Part shown: positions 1 through 8,293 of the stretch, piece by piece
Layout: every line of letters begins with the position of its first letter
Position numbering within the stretch: the stretch's first letter is position 1
Assembly (NCBI RefSeq): GCF_014652435.1
Contig: NZ_BMYU01000011.1
Location: forward strand, 1 to 64,000
Length of the DNA stretch: 64,000 nt
Source of the DNA: Cognatundibacterium squillarum
Lineage (GTDB): Bacteria > Pseudomonadota > Gammaproteobacteria > Burkholderiales > Burkholderiaceae_D
Direction of reading: 5' to 3'
The notes under the pieces: generated by a model
The model's input: the letters and a program-made list of their open reading frames with translations, nothing else
What the model was told of the DNA's origin: nothing
Databases searched by the model: none
Made by a program: the position numbers and the translations under genes

Positions 1-16
1 ACATTTATTGGCTGTT

Positions 17-30
17 GATTGTTAAAGAAC
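17..30 (-). promoter_or_regulatory. rrn leader boxA antitermination element
   Basis: On the minus strand this reads GTTCTTTAACAATC, matching the bacterial boxA consensus (E. coli TGCTCTTTAACA) that loads the Nus antitermination complex on rRNA transcripts. It is followed by the AT-rich stretch that typically precedes 16S rRNA in Burkholderiales. The 16S gene itself would lie just left of position 1 and is not seen here. Confidence 0.8.
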
Positions 31-88
31 TGTATTCTTTTCTGCTATCGCTGCGAAGCGTTGTGTTCGTCAGCAGCAGAGAAACGAG

Positions 89-117
89 ATTATGACGGAC
101 ATCCCGGCGTTTTGCAA
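89..117 (-). promoter_or_regulatory. rRNA operon promoter (reads left)
   Basis: On the minus strand a -35 TTGCAA (112-117) and a -10 CATAAT (89-94) are separated by exactly 17 bp. They are followed by a C/T-rich leader and then boxA at 17-30. The same TTGCAA-17 bp layout is used by the tRNA-Phe promoter at 16384-16412, which supports a stable-RNA promoter. The rRNA genes lie outside the window. Confidence 0.75.
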
Positions 118-165
118 GCCCCTTCGCTCAAAATCATTTATACCGGGATTGTCGCCAGCCCAATC

Positions 166-942
166 TCACCGGTGTTTAAATTCCGCCGGACGTTTTTCGA
201 GGAAAGCACGCATTCCTTCTTTCTGATCTTCGGTGCCAAAGGTTGCCTGGAACATGCGGCGCTCAAAATGCACACCTTCAGCCAGCGTTGTTTCGTAAGA
301 GCGATTGACTGACTCCTTAATCATCAGCACAGCCGGCAACGACATGGAAGCAATCGTATTCGCTGCATTCAGGGCTTCTTCCATCAGCATCTCCAGAGGA
401 ACGATGCGGGAAACCAGGCCAGCGCGCTCTGCTTCAGTCGCATCCATCATACGTCCGGTCAGACACATATCCATCGCTTTGGATTTAGAAATCGCACGTG
501 GCAAGCGCTGCGTACCACCGGCACCGGGAATAGTCGCCAGTTTAATTTCCGGCTGACCGAACTTGGCATTATCCGCCGCAATAATAAAGTCACACATCAT
601 CGTCAGCTCACAGCCACCGCCGAGTGCATAACCAGCTACCGCTGCAATCACAGGTTTGCGAATCGTGCGGATTGTTTCCCAGTTACGGGTGATGAAGTTC
701 CCTTTATAGGTGTCCATAAAGGTGTAATCCACCATCGAAGCAATATCAGCACCCGCAGCAAATGCTTTTTCGCTGCCGGTCAGAATAATGCAGTGAATAC
801 CGTCATCCTGGTCAAATGCTGTCAGCGCGTGACCCAGCTCAGACATCAGCTGATCATTCAGCGCATTCAGTGCTTTTGGACGATTCAGGGTAATCACACC
901 CACTTTTTCTTTTGTCTCTACGATAATGCATTCGAAATTCAT
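166..942 (-). CDS. Enoyl-CoA hydratase (crotonase family)
   Basis: This 258-residue protein has normal length for a single-domain crotonase, which hydrates trans-2-enoyl-CoA in cytosolic beta-oxidation or short-chain acyl-CoA breakdown. Visible motifs are the first oxyanion-hole segment AFAAGADI near residue 62, the second [10 protein letters not shown] near 104 with the first catalytic Glu, and FGQPEIKL near 130 with the second catalytic Glu. The start is supported by an AGGAG box six bases upstream. It stands alone, reading towards the rRNA promoter. Family assignment is firm; the substrate (short-chain EchA-like, or phenylacetate PaaF-like) cannot be decided from sequence. Confidence 0.92.
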   Translation of the reverse strand: MNFECIIVETKEKVGVITLNRPKALNALNDQLMSELGHALTAFDQDDGIHCIILTGSEKAFAAGADIASMVDYTFMDTYKGNFITRNWETIRTIRKPVIAAVAGYALGGGCELTMMCDFIIAADNAKFGQPEIKLATIPGAGGTQRLPRAISKSKAMDMCLTGRMMDATEAERAGLVSRIVPLEMLMEEALNAANTIASMSLPAVLMIKESVNRSYETTLAEGVHFERRMFQATFGTEDQKEGMRAFLEKRPAEFKHR

Positions 943-1034
943 GGGAACTCCTGTCAGTGATAAGGTGATGGCTTCAAAAAGAGCGTCATATACTCTGAGA
1001 AACCACCGGGTACATTAAATAGAAAGGCACAACG

Positions 1035-1160
1035 ATGTGGATACTGTTACTGGAAGCCGGTGTCGCGATGCTGATCCTGGTAATGATTGTCTGGTGGACG
1101 ATGTTCAGCAGCAAAGCCGACAAACGCACCGGTCAGCAAGACGACCAGCAATCAAAATAA
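1035..1160 (+). CDS. Small single-span membrane protein (41 aa)
   Basis: A 42-codon frame starts at an ATG preceded by AGAAAGG at a good distance. The peptide begins MWILLLEAGVAMLILVMIVW, one hydrophobic segment over residues 2-22, then a polar tail rich in Gln, Asp and Lys (residues 24-41). The layout of short periplasmic N-terminus, one membrane helix and charged cytoplasmic tail is typical of real small membrane proteins. It lies between the divergent enoyl-CoA hydratase gene and the convergent apaG gene, and ends two bases before the apaG stop. I do not recognise a family and assign no function. Confidence 0.65.
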   Translation: MWILLLEAGVAMLILVMIVWWTMFSSKADKRTGQQDDQQSK

Positions 1161-1161
1161 G

Positions 1162-1536
1162 TCAGTGTAAGGTGCGTGGCAGAGAAAGCGTGAACTCCGG
1201 GATATCCACATCAAACCGGTGCGCGTCTTCCGCAACGCAAAAGTAGCTGCCGCGCATCGTACCCTGCGGCGTTTTCAATACGCAGCCACTGGTGTATTCA
1301 AAGCTTTGCCCCGGACGGAGAAATGGCTGATGCCCAATCACACCCAGGCCTTTCACTTCGTCACGATGGTTAGCCGCATCTGTAATCACCCAGTGACGGG
1401 AAATCAGCTGCGCCGGCACATCTCCGTTATTGGTAATCGTAATGGTATATGCGAACGTAAATTTCCCGTGATCAGGGTCGGACTGTTCTGCCAGATACTC
1501 TGTAACGACTGCGACTTTCATCTGATACTTGGTCAT
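1162..1536 (-). CDS. apaG: ApaG (Co2+/Mg2+ efflux-associated protein)
   Basis: ApaG is a single immunoglobulin/FN3-like beta-sandwich protein linked to cobalt resistance and magnesium efflux in enterobacteria; its molecular role is not settled. The segments SRHWVITDA, GVIGHQPFLRPGQSFEYTSG and GTMRGSYF are the family signature. I choose the ATG at 1536, giving 124 residues, the usual family length, rather than the longer frame reaching 1572, which adds 12 residues of poor character. It is convergent with the small membrane protein and divergent from rpe, with which it shares an intergenic region of about 140 bp. Confidence 0.9.
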   Translation of the reverse strand: MTKYQMKVAVVTEYLAEQSDPDHGKFTFAYTITITNNGDVPAQLISRHWVITDAANHRDEVKGLGVIGHQPFLRPGQSFEYTSGCVLKTPQGTMRGSYFCVAEDAHRFDVDIPEFTLSLPRTLH

Positions 1537-1675
1537 GAATAGCTTTCTGAGTAGTCCTGAATCAATGTGCATGCTGAAAATTGCACAATAGCATCACCGT
1601 ATTTTGCCAGAGCTTCGCCCATCCGGCACAACGAGGCGCGGTAAAATAGAGCATCTTTTTCAGCAGGAAACAAAT

Positions 1676-2341
1676 ATGACTACCTACCGCATTGCCCCGA
1701 GCATCTTATCCGCCGATTTCGCCCGCCTTGGCGAAGAAGTCCGGAATGTCGTTGCTGCAGGCGCAGATATGATCCACTTTGACGTGATGGACAACCATTA
1801 CGTTCCGAATCTGACTGTCGGCCCGCTGGTGTGCGAAGCAATTCGCCCGCATGTACAGGTGCCGATTGATGTGCATCTGATGGTCAAACCGGTGGATCGT
1901 ATTATTCCGGATTTTGCCAAAGCCGGTGCCAACTACATCAGCTTCCATCCGGAAGGTTCAGAACATATTGACCGCAGCCTGAAACTGATCCGTGATCATG
2001 GCTGCAAAGCCGGTCTGGTACTGAATCCGGCAACGCCGCTGCATGTGCTGGAACACGTGATGGATAAACTAGATCTGATTTTGCTGATGTCGGTGAATCC
2101 TGGCTTCGGCGGACAATCCTTCATTCCGCACACACTGAAAAAACTGGCTGCAGTCAGAAAACTGATTGATGAATCGGGTCGCGACATTCTGCTGCAAGTC
2201 GATGGCGGCGTGAAAGTCGACAATATCGCAGAAATCGCAGCGGCCGGCGCCGACACCTTTGTCGCTGGCTCTGCAATTTTCGGAAAACCAGACTACGCCG
2301 CGGTAATCAGCGCAATGCGCGCAGAACTCGCCAACGTCTGA
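1676..2341 (+). CDS. rpe: Ribulose-phosphate 3-epimerase
   Basis: Rpe interconverts ribulose-5-phosphate and xylulose-5-phosphate in the pentose phosphate and Calvin pathways. The 221-residue TIM barrel shows [15 protein letters not shown] at the N-terminus, the metal/active-site segments [14 protein letters not shown] and DVHLMVKP, the phosphate loop [10 protein letters not shown] near residue 137, and LQVDGGV. I place the start at 1676, behind a CAGGAAA box; an in-frame extension to 1604 is not conserved-looking. An intrinsic terminator follows at 2358-2384. The next gene, gph, has the same order as in many proteobacteria (rpe-gph-trp). Confidence 0.96.
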   Translation: MTTYRIAPSILSADFARLGEEVRNVVAAGADMIHFDVMDNHYVPNLTVGPLVCEAIRPHVQVPIDVHLMVKPVDRIIPDFAKAGANYISFHPEGSEHIDRSLKLIRDHGCKAGLVLNPATPLHVLEHVMDKLDLILLMSVNPGFGGQSFIPHTLKKLAAVRKLIDESGRDILLQVDGGVKVDNIAEIAAAGADTFVAGSAIFGKPDYAAVISAMRAELANV

Positions 2342-2357
2342 TTCACGGATATCACCA

Positions 2358-2384
2358 CCCCGCCGCCTTCAGCGCCGGGGTTTT
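2358..2384 (+). terminator. Intrinsic terminator after rpe
   Basis: A 9-bp stem with one mismatch (CCCCGCCGC at 2358-2366 with GCGCCGGGG at 2372-2380), a five-base loop CTTCA and a following TTTT form a Rho-independent terminator between rpe and gph. Confidence 0.7.
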
Positions 2385-2434
2385 GTATTTCTGTCTTTCG
2401 CCATCCCGCGTTTTACCTATCTAAAATTCTCACC

Positions 2435-3124
2435 ATGCAAAAACTGCAGCCCGTCAAAGCCCTGATTATCGATCTCGACGGCACACTGGCCGATACTGCT
2501 CCCGATTTCGTTGTTGCGATAAATCAGGTGCGCGCTGAACTGGATCTGGCGCCGATGCACAGCGACGCTGTTATGCGGATGGTCGGAAAAGGAGCCGAGC
2601 ACCTGATTCTGTCGATGCTGAAGCTGGAATATCCGGAAGATCAGGCAAACGCCAAGCATACAGCTGTACTGGAAAGATACTTCCATCACTACCAGGCGGT
2701 GAACGGTAAATACGCGCAATTATTTCCCGGCGTCAGAGAAGGTTTGCAGGCGTTGCAGCAACAAGGATTTCGCCTGACCTGCGTCACGAATAAATCGCTG
2801 CAGTTTGCAGAAGATTTATTACAGCTGACAGGTATCCGCCACCATTTTGAATTCGTGTTCGGCGGTGACAGCTTTGCCCGCAAAAAACCCGACCCGACAC
2901 CGATGCTGGAAACCTGCCGGGCGCTCACACTTTCACCGGAGCAGGTTCTGGCGATCGGCGACTCGGAAAATGATGCACGCGCAGCCCGTGCCGCAGGTTG
3001 CCCTGTGCTGATTTTGCCATATGGATATAACCACGGCGAACCTATACAAACAATTGAAAGTGATGGTATAGTCGATTCTCTGATGGTAGTAGCTGAGCTG
3101 CTGGCATCAGTAAATACCCAATGA
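2435..3124 (+). CDS. gph: Phosphoglycolate phosphatase (HAD superfamily)
   Basis: This 229-residue HAD hydrolase removes phosphate from 2-phosphoglycolate, made during repair of oxidised DNA ends or by Rubisco. Motif I is DLDGTLADTAPDF near residue 13, with nucleophile and acid Asp residues. Motif II is VTNKS near residue 118, the motif III Lys lies in ARKKPDP, and motif IV is AIGDSENDARAA near residue 173. The cap sequence after motif I is the small helical C1 cap of Gph. It lies upstream of trpE as in Pseudomonas and many betaproteobacteria. Its last bases run into the trp leader, so part of trp transcription may be read-through. Confidence 0.92.
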   Translation: MQKLQPVKALIIDLDGTLADTAPDFVVAINQVRAELDLAPMHSDAVMRMVGKGAEHLILSMLKLEYPEDQANAKHTAVLERYFHHYQAVNGKYAQLFPGVREGLQALQQQGFRLTCVTNKSLQFAEDLLQLTGIRHHFEFVFGGDSFARKKPDPTPMLETCRALTLSPEQVLAIGDSENDARAARAAGCPVLILPYGYNHGEPIQTIESDGIVDSLMVVAELLASVNTQ

Positions 3125-3145
3125 ATTTCTCATTCAACATCACGA

Positions 3146-3223
3146 ATGTTTCTCGATAACAAACGTCTGACAGTAATACCAGGTACCTATGAGGCCTGGC
3201 TATGGCGACGCTGGCAATTCTGA
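3146..3223 (+). CDS. trpL: trp operon leader peptide (25 aa)
   Basis: A 26-codon frame starts at ATG 3146 and stops at TGA 3221-3223, about 140 bp before trpE. Its last nine residues are AWLWRRWQF, so three Trp codons (TGG at 3197, 3203 and 3212) fall within the final eight codons. Tryptophan is rare, and this clustering directly before a biosynthetic operon is the classic mark of an attenuation leader. The stop codon touches the first arm of the paired hairpins described in the next entry. The start has only a weak ribosome site, so the exact initiation codon is less certain than the Trp-rich end. Confidence 0.75.
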   Translation: MFLDNKRLTVIPGTYEAWLWRRWQF

Positions 3224-3269
3224 ACCACTGAATGCCGCGAGTGGTTGTGCACATCCTTCGTACAACCAC
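3223..3269 (+). promoter_or_regulatory. trp attenuator: mutually exclusive hairpins
   Basis: Three segments compete for pairing. Segment 1 AACCACT (3223-3229) pairs perfectly with AGTGGTT (3240-3246). The same strand GTGGTTGT (3241-3248) pairs perfectly with ACAACCAC (3262-3269), extendable by one wobble and one G-C pair. Pairing 1:2 therefore excludes 2:3. The 2:3 hairpin is followed by CCGTTTGTT, a moderate U-tract, and a longer T-run lies at 3290-3301. I infer that 2:3 is the terminator-like form made when the leader is fully translated, and that 1:2 forms when a ribosome stalls at the first Trp codons. Arm 1 begins in the leader stop codon. Confidence 0.65.
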
Positions 3270-3365
3270 CCGTTTGTTAACTCTTCCCCCGTTTTATTTT
3301 TTCAACACCCGGTCGCGCTGCTGCCTGCTTTGGCACAGTTGTATCCGGGCGGCTGAGGAAAATCC

Positions 3366-4862
3366 ATGACAGAACTCGAATTCAAATCGCTGGCCGCGCA
3401 GGGCTATAACCGCATTCCTATGATTGCGGAGGCGTTTGCGGATCTGGAAACACCGCTGACGCTGTATCTGAAACTCGCTCAGAGCAAAAATTACGGCAAA
3501 AATACCTTTTTGCTGGAATCCGTCAAAGGTGGCGAACGCTTTGGCCGCTACTCCTTTATCGGTCTGACCGCTACCACGCTGATCCGTGCCACAGGTAATC
3601 AGGTTGAAGTGGTGCGTGATGATCAGGTGATTGAACAACACGACATGAATCCGCTGGATTTCATCGCGGAATATCAACAGCGTTTCCGCGTCGCAACGCG
3701 TCAGGGCTTGCCGCGTTTCTGCGGTGGTCTGGCTGGTTACTTCGGTTATGACGCTGTGCGTTACGTTGAAAAACGTCTGGCCGGCAAAGCGCCGAAAGAT
3801 GAACTCGGTATGCCGGACATTCAGCTGATGCTGACTGAAGAAATTGCCGTCATCGACAATGTCTCCGGCAAACTGTATCTGATCGTCTACGCCGATCCAT
3901 CCAAACCGGAAGCTTTTTCTCTGGCGAAACAGCGCCTGCGCGAATTGCGCGCCATGCTGCGTCGTCCGGTGGATGTTCCGGTGACTTCTGCCTCTGTGCG
4001 CACAGAAAGTATCCGCGAATTCAAAAAAGAAGATTTCCTGCAAGCGGTGCTGAAGGCCAAGGAATACATCATGGCCGGCGATCTGATGCAGGTACAGGTC
4101 GGTCAGCGTATTAAAAAGCCGTATGTGGATTCGCCGCTGTCTCTGTACCGCTCGCTGCGCTCGATCAATCCTTCGCCTTACATGTATTTCTATAACTTCG
4201 GTGACTGCCAGATCATCGGCGCATCGCCGGAAATTCTGGTGCGCAATGAAGCACTCAGCGATGGCAACCGCAAAGTTACGATCCGTCCGCTGGCGGGCAC
4301 CCGTCCACGTGGTGCGACTGCAGAACTGGATGAGCAACTTGCAAAAGAATTGCTGGCCGATCCGAAAGAAATCGCAGAACACGTGATGCTGATTGATCTG
4401 GCGCGTAATGACATCGGCCGCATTGCCCAGACCGGCAGTGTGCGCGTCACCGAGCAAATGGTGATCGAAAAATATTCCCACGTGCAGCACATCGTTTCTA
4501 ACGTTGAAGGCTTGCTGCGTCCGGAACTCAGCAATCTCGATATTCTGAAAGCCACCTTCCCTGCCGGTACCTTATCCGGCGCACCGAAAGTTCGTGCGAT
4601 GGAATTAATTGATGAACTGGAGCCGGTCAAACGCGGCGTCTACGGCGGTGCCTGCGGTTACCTGTCGTTTGGCGGCGAAATGGATCTGGCGATTGCCATC
4701 CGTACCGGTGTGCTGAAAGACGGCATGCTGCATGTACAGGCTGCAGCCGGTGTGGTGGCTGATTCGGTACCGGAAATGGAATGGCTGGAAACAGAAAACA
4801 AAGCCCGCGCTGTATTGCGTGCTGCTGAACAAGTGCAAGACGGACTGGATGGAGAAATTTAA
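3366..4862 (+). CDS. trpE: Anthranilate synthase component I
   Basis: TrpE converts chorismate and ammonia (delivered by TrpG) to anthranilate, the first committed step of tryptophan synthesis. The 498-residue length is typical. The N-terminal allosteric Trp-binding motif is visible as FLLESVKGGERFGRYSF near residue 48. The chorismate-binding domain covers roughly residues 225-485, with RPLAGTRPRG, LIDLARNDIGR, SGAPKVRAMELIDELEP and RGVYGGACGYLSFGG. It is the first gene of trpEGDC, is preceded by the leader and attenuator at 3146-3269, and ends one base before trpG. The presence of the LLES motif implies feedback inhibition as well as attenuation. Confidence 0.97.
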   Translation: MTELEFKSLAAQGYNRIPMIAEAFADLETPLTLYLKLAQSKNYGKNTFLLESVKGGERFGRYSFIGLTATTLIRATGNQVEVVRDDQVIEQHDMNPLDFIAEYQQRFRVATRQGLPRFCGGLAGYFGYDAVRYVEKRLAGKAPKDELGMPDIQLMLTEEIAVIDNVSGKLYLIVYADPSKPEAFSLAKQRLRELRAMLRRPVDVPVTSASVRTESIREFKKEDFLQAVLKAKEYIMAGDLMQVQVGQRIKKPYVDSPLSLYRSLRSINPSPYMYFYNFGDCQIIGASPEILVRNEALSDGNRKVTIRPLAGTRPRGATAELDEQLAKELLADPKEIAEHVMLIDLARNDIGRIAQTGSVRVTEQMVIEKYSHVQHIVSNVEGLLRPELSNLDILKATFPAGTLSGAPKVRAMELIDELEPVKRGVYGGACGYLSFGGEMDLAIAIRTGVLKDGMLHVQAAAGVVADSVPEMEWLETENKARAVLRAAEQVQDGLDGEI

Positions 4863-5432
4863 ATGTTACTGATGATCGATAACTATGATTCGTTCACCTA
4901 TAACCTCGTGCAGTATTTTGCAGAGCTCGGTGAAGATGTCCGTACTTACCGGAATGATGAAATCACGATAGAACAGATCGAAGCGCTGAAACCGGATCAC
5001 ATCTGCATTTCGCCCGGCCCGTGCACACCGAAAGAAGCCGGTGTGTCGATTGCCGTGATTCATCACTTCGCCGGCAAAATCCCGATTCTCGGTGTCTGCC
5101 TTGGCCATCAGAGCATAGGCGCTGCATACGGCGGCAATATCATCCGCGCCAAAGAAGTGATGCATGGCAAGACTTCCGCGATTGCGCATACCGGCGTCGG
5201 CATTTTTAAAGATATTCCAAGTCCTTACACCATTATCCGTTATCACTCGCTGGCGATTGAACGCGCCAGCTTGCCGGATTGCCTCGAAGTCACGGCATGG
5301 ACAGATGACGGCGAAATCATGGGCGTACGACATAAAGAATTTAATTTACAAGGCGTGCAATTCCATCCGGAATCGATTTTGTCCGAGCATGGTCATGCCT
5401 TACTGCGCAATTTCCTGAAAGGAGAGCAGTGA
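4863..5432 (+). CDS. trpG: Anthranilate synthase component II (glutamine amidotransferase)
   Basis: This 189-residue class I glutamine amidotransferase releases ammonia from glutamine for TrpE. The catalytic triad is visible: nucleophile Cys in [10 protein letters not shown] near residue 79, and His and Glu in VQFHPESIL near residues 168-170. The N-terminal [17 protein letters not shown] and ISPGPCTP are family signatures. It starts directly after the trpE stop with no spacer and overlaps trpD by one base, so trpEGD are probably translationally coupled. It may also serve aminodeoxychorismate synthase if no separate pabA exists; this cannot be judged from the window. Confidence 0.96.
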   Translation: MLLMIDNYDSFTYNLVQYFAELGEDVRTYRNDEITIEQIEALKPDHICISPGPCTPKEAGVSIAVIHHFAGKIPILGVCLGHQSIGAAYGGNIIRAKEVMHGKTSAIAHTGVGIFKDIPSPYTIIRYHSLAIERASLPDCLEVTAWTDDGEIMGVRHKEFNLQGVQFHPESILSEHGHALLRNFLKGEQ

Positions 5433-6463
5433 TGGTGATTTCTCAGCAAGAAGCATTAACCCGCTTAATCGAACACCGTGAAGTGTTTCACGATGAAATG
5501 CTGTACCTGTTCCGCCAGCTGATGGGCGGAGAATTATCGCCGGTAATGATTGCGGCAATCACCATGGGCTTGCGCGTGAAAAAGGAAAGCATCGGTGAAA
5601 TCACCGCTGCAGCGCAGGTCATGCGTGAATTCTCGACCAAAGTACCGCTGGCAAATAATAAGCATCTGATTGATATCGTCGGAACAGGCGGTGACGGTGC
5701 ACATACGTTCAATATTTCGACCGCATCGATGTTTGTGGTGGCTGCTGCCGGTGGTCGCGTTGCTAAACACGGTGGCCGCAGTGTGTCTTCTTCATCCGGC
5801 AGTGCGGATGTACTGGAAGCGCTGGGCGCGAATATCAATCTGACGCCGGAACAAATCGCACAGTCGATTGCACAAACCGGCATCGGCTTTATGTTTGCAC
5901 CGAATCATCACGGTGCGATGAAGCATGCAGCGCCGGTGCGTAAAGAACTGGGCGTGCGGACGATTTTCAATATTCTGGGCCCGCTGACCAATCCGGCCGG
6001 TGCACCGAATATTCTGATGGGCGTATTCCATCCGGATCTGGTCGGTATTCAGGTACGTGTATTGCAGCGCCTCGGTGCGCAGCATGCGCTGGTGGTCTGG
6101 GGGCGTGACAATATGGATGAGGTATCGCTGGGCGCGCCAACCATGGTGGGCGAACTGGTGAATGGTGAGATCCGCGAATATGACATTCATCCGGAAGACT
6201 TCGGCCTGCAAATGGTGTCGAACCGTCAGCTGCGTGTGGAAGGTGCCAGCGAATCGCGCGAAAAAGTGCTGGAAGTCTTGCGCGATACCGATGGTCCGGC
6301 ACGCGATATCGTGGCGCTGAACGCGGGTGCGGCCTTGTACGGCGCCGGTGTGGCAGCATCGATTGCGGACGGCGTGAAAAAAGCGCAGGAAGCGCTGGCT
6401 TCCGGTGCGGCACTGAGCAAACTGGAACAGTTTATTCAGGTTACCCGCCAGCTGGGAAAATAA
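5432..6463 (+). CDS. trpD: Anthranilate phosphoribosyltransferase
   Basis: TrpD joins anthranilate to PRPP. Signature motifs of the 343-residue protein are [19 protein letters not shown] near residue 75 (PRPP-binding glycine loop), [21 protein letters not shown] near residue 105, and [12 protein letters not shown] near residue 185. A GTG at 5429 in the same frame would give 344 residues, but the GGAGAG box at 5421-5426 is far better spaced for the ATG at 5432, which forms a TGATG overlap with the trpG stop. I therefore use 5432. It lies third in trpEGDC. Confidence 0.95.
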   Translation: MVISQQEALTRLIEHREVFHDEMLYLFRQLMGGELSPVMIAAITMGLRVKKESIGEITAAAQVMREFSTKVPLANNKHLIDIVGTGGDGAHTFNISTASMFVVAAAGGRVAKHGGRSVSSSSGSADVLEALGANINLTPEQIAQSIAQTGIGFMFAPNHHGAMKHAAPVRKELGVRTIFNILGPLTNPAGAPNILMGVFHPDLVGIQVRVLQRLGAQHALVVWGRDNMDEVSLGAPTMVGELVNGEIREYDIHPEDFGLQMVSNRQLRVEGASESREKVLEVLRDTDGPARDIVALNAGAALYGAGVAASIADGVKKAQEALASGAALSKLEQFIQVTRQLGK

Positions 6464-6478
6464 GTCAACGGAGTCGGT

Positions 6479-7279
6479 ATGTCAGATATTCTGAATAAAA
6501 TCCTGGCGGTGAAGGCGGAAGAAATTGCGGCTGCCAAAGCGCAGTTATCCGCCGCCAGCCTGCAGGCACAGGTAGAGCAGGATCAGGCGCTGCGCAGCAA
6601 TCTGCGTGGCTTTGAACAAGCAATGCGCAAGCGGATTGCTGCCGGTGATCCGGCGGTGATCGCTGAAATCAAAAAAGCGTCGCCATCCAAAGGTGTGCTG
6701 CGGGCAGATTTTCATCCGGCAGACATTGCCAAAAGCTATGCGGCACATGGCGCAGCCTGCTTGTCCGTGCTGACCGATGAACAATTCTTTCAGGGCAGTC
6801 CGGCGTATTTGCAGGCAGCGCGTGCCGCCTGTGATTTGCCGGTGCTGCGCAAGGATTTCATGATCGACACCTATCAGGTGTATCAGGCCAGAAGCTGGGG
6901 CGCGGATTGTATTCTGCTGATTGTGGCGGCGCTGGAACTGGGGCAAATGCAGGAGCTGGAAGCCTGCGCCCATGCGCTGGGGATGGATGTACTGGTCGAA
7001 ATTCACGGTCAGGATGAACTGGACGCGGCACTGCAACTGAAAACGCCGCTGTTAGGCATCAACAACCGCAATCTGCGCACGTTTGAAGTCAGTCTGGATA
7101 ACACACTGCAACTGCTGGATCAGTTACCGGCAGACAAACTGGTGGTCACTGAATCTGGCATTCTGCAGCGCGCAGACGTGGAAATCATGCGCAAAGCCAA
7201 CGTCCACAGCTTCCTGGTCGGCGAAGCATTCATGCGGGCAGACAACCCCGGCGCTTGCCTGCAGCAATTGTTTTACTGA
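6479..7279 (+). CDS. trpC: Indole-3-glycerol-phosphate synthase
   Basis: TrpC closes the indole ring from carboxyphenylamino-deoxyribulose phosphate with loss of CO2 and water. The 266-residue TIM barrel shows [13 protein letters not shown] near residue 60 (catalytic Lys), LRKDFMID near residue 126, [11 protein letters not shown] near residue 186 and VTESGI near residue 220. GGAG precedes the ATG. It is monofunctional with no TrpF domain, and it ends the visible trp operon; trpF, trpB and trpA are not in the window. An accessory island begins directly downstream, with no clear terminator seen. Confidence 0.95.
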   Translation: MSDILNKILAVKAEEIAAAKAQLSAASLQAQVEQDQALRSNLRGFEQAMRKRIAAGDPAVIAEIKKASPSKGVLRADFHPADIAKSYAAHGAACLSVLTDEQFFQGSPAYLQAARAACDLPVLRKDFMIDTYQVYQARSWGADCILLIVAALELGQMQELEACAHALGMDVLVEIHGQDELDAALQLKTPLLGINNRNLRTFEVSLDNTLQLLDQLPADKLVVTESGILQRADVEIMRKANVHSFLVGEAFMRADNPGACLQQLFY

Positions 7280-7297
7280 GCAAATTCGGTACGGGTC

Positions 7298-7407
7298 TGT
7301 GCAAATATCGTCATTTGATATTTACAGAGGCCCGGACTTTCTGCCGACGACCGCCGGATGGCTGTGCTGAAGTCCGCATTTGAGGCAAAACGGGCATTTT
7401 TCGGGTA
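7298..7407 (+). repeat. Dispersed ~100-bp repeat, copy A
   Basis: The copy begins TGTGCAAATATCGTCATTT (7298-7316). It continues through the family core GACTTTCTGCCGACGACC and then GGCTGTGC...TCCGCATTTGAGGCA, ending near TTTTTCGGG. It matches copy C (10816-10915) in the same orientation and copies B, D, E and F in the opposite one. The core GACTTTCTGCCGACGACCGC is identical in A and C. Confidence 0.75.
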
Positions 7408-7626
7408 GAAAAAAGATGGCAGAGCGGCGGAAGAAACGCTGTGGCAATACGCATCAACAAACAGTCCATTGCCAATGCCAGCCAGACGGTTTCTCCCAAT
7501 CAGCAGCCGCCCGGCATCAGCTGCAACACGCTCTGACGCTGAAGTTCAACCACCCGTTATCAACAAAGGGCACTTAAGAAACGAAACAACGCCCGGCATA
7601 AGCAATGCCCCACGCTCATTACTTTA

Positions 7627-7724
7627 CCGTTTTAATGCCAAAATGCGGTGTTCGGCACAGCAACCCGGCTGTCGTCGGCAGAAAGTCTCGGCTTGCGGGA
7701 AATTGAAATGACGATATTTGCACA
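7627..7724 (-). repeat. Dispersed ~100-bp repeat, copy B (inverted)
   Basis: This is the reverse complement of copy A with some divergence. The outer 19 bases AAATGACGATATTTGCACA (7706-7724) are a perfect inverted repeat of 7298-7316, and the core TCGTCGGCAGAAAGTC is shared. With copy A it forms an inverted pair around about 220 bp. Confidence 0.75.
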
Positions 7725-7977
7725 TAGGTCAGAATTAACTCCGATTTATGTTTTTTCAGCAACTCAGGAGCGCTCCCAATCGGCGCATTGTAATTCGCCC
7801 TACGGAGTACGTCTTACGGCCTTGCGCAAATTCGAGACGGAATTCAGGACTGAATGTCGGTCGCGTTGTTTATTCGTTATTTCACCTAATTGCTTACGGG
7901 GTGCTGCATAACACCTCTAATCAGGTGGCTAAATTCAGTATGCCACTACAAGTACCCAGTCCTGCGAGCCGTGTATG

Positions 7978-8007
7978 TTGAAAGAGGAGTTATAGCAAAG
8001 ATATACT
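7978..8007 (+). promoter_or_regulatory. Candidate promoter of the HTH gene
   Basis: TTGAAA (7978-7983), an 18-bp spacer and TATACT (8002-8007) lie about 28 bp before the ATG at 8036. This gives a very short leader without a clear ribosome binding site, so translation may be leaderless or begin at GTG 8024. Confidence 0.45.
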
Positions 8008-8035
8008 GCAGCAATGTCCGAAAGTGAACGAAATA

Positions 8036-8230
8036 ATGGCAGATATACTACTAACAACGTCTCAAGCCGCTGAGTTTCTTGGGGTTACGCCTTCAAGAAT
8101 TAGGCAGCTTATCCTTGAGAACAGGTTGCCCGCCATGAAGGTTGGCAGAGATCAGCTTATTAAAAAATGTGATTTGGAGCTTTTTGCTGAAATACCGCGA
8201 GCAAGGACAGGGAGGCCTCCGCAAACATGA
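8036..8230 (+). CDS. Small excisionase/MerR-type helix-turn-helix protein
   Basis: The 64-residue protein contains a winged-HTH of the excisionase (Xis/MerR-like) family. LLTTSQAAEFLGVTPSRIRQ is followed by LILENRLPAMKVGRDQLIKKCDLELF, the pattern seen when a tyrosine, histidine or arginine-rich wing follows the recognition helix. ATG 8036 gives a compact domain; GTG 8024 would add four residues. It sits 63 bp upstream of the DNA methyltransferase, in the place where restriction-modification controller proteins lie. Controllers are usually XRE-type, so a control role is an inference. The stop is followed immediately by a CTAAC-N6-GTTAG dyad that overlaps the next promoter. Confidence 0.7.
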   Translation: MADILLTTSQAAEFLGVTPSRIRQLILENRLPAMKVGRDQLIKKCDLELFAEIPRARTGRPPQT

Positions 8231-8231
8231 T

Positions 8232-8267
8232 CTAACGCTTGAGTTAGGACATATTGTGCGTTACAAT
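8232..8267 (+). promoter_or_regulatory. Methyltransferase promoter overlapped by a dyad
   Basis: TTGAGT (8239-8244), a 17-bp spacer and TACAAT (8262-8267) form a good promoter for the methyltransferase. A dyad with perfect five-base arms, CTAAC (8232-8236) and GTTAG (8243-8247), covers the -35. A second dyad pairs TAACGC (8233-8238) with GCGTTA (8258-8263). The position suggests an operator, possibly for the upstream HTH protein. The sequence also resembles half an integron attC site (see findings). Confidence 0.45.
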
Positions 8268-8293
8268 TTCTTTGAAAAAATTTTAGGTGCGAT

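Larger units (their letters stand above)
7280..8035. other. Gene-free repeat-bearing region after trpC
   Basis: No convincing gene is present in these ~750 bases. It holds two inverted copies of a dispersed ~100-bp repeat (7298-7407 and 7627-7724) enclosing about 220 bp of unremarkable sequence, then about 300 bp up to the HTH gene. The frames here are short and change register across the repeats. A promoter-like TTGAAA-18 bp-TATACT sits at 7978-8007. Confidence 0.6.

Noticed and set aside
3189-3356. 56-codon + strand frame between gph and trpE
   Set aside because: It overlaps the attenuator hairpins and the Trp-rich leader in another frame, has no ribosome site and no protein character.
3294-4490. 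398-codon open frame on the minus strand opposite trpE
   Set aside because: It is antisense to an unmistakable trpE and shows the His/Arg/Gln-rich composition of reverse-strand reading.
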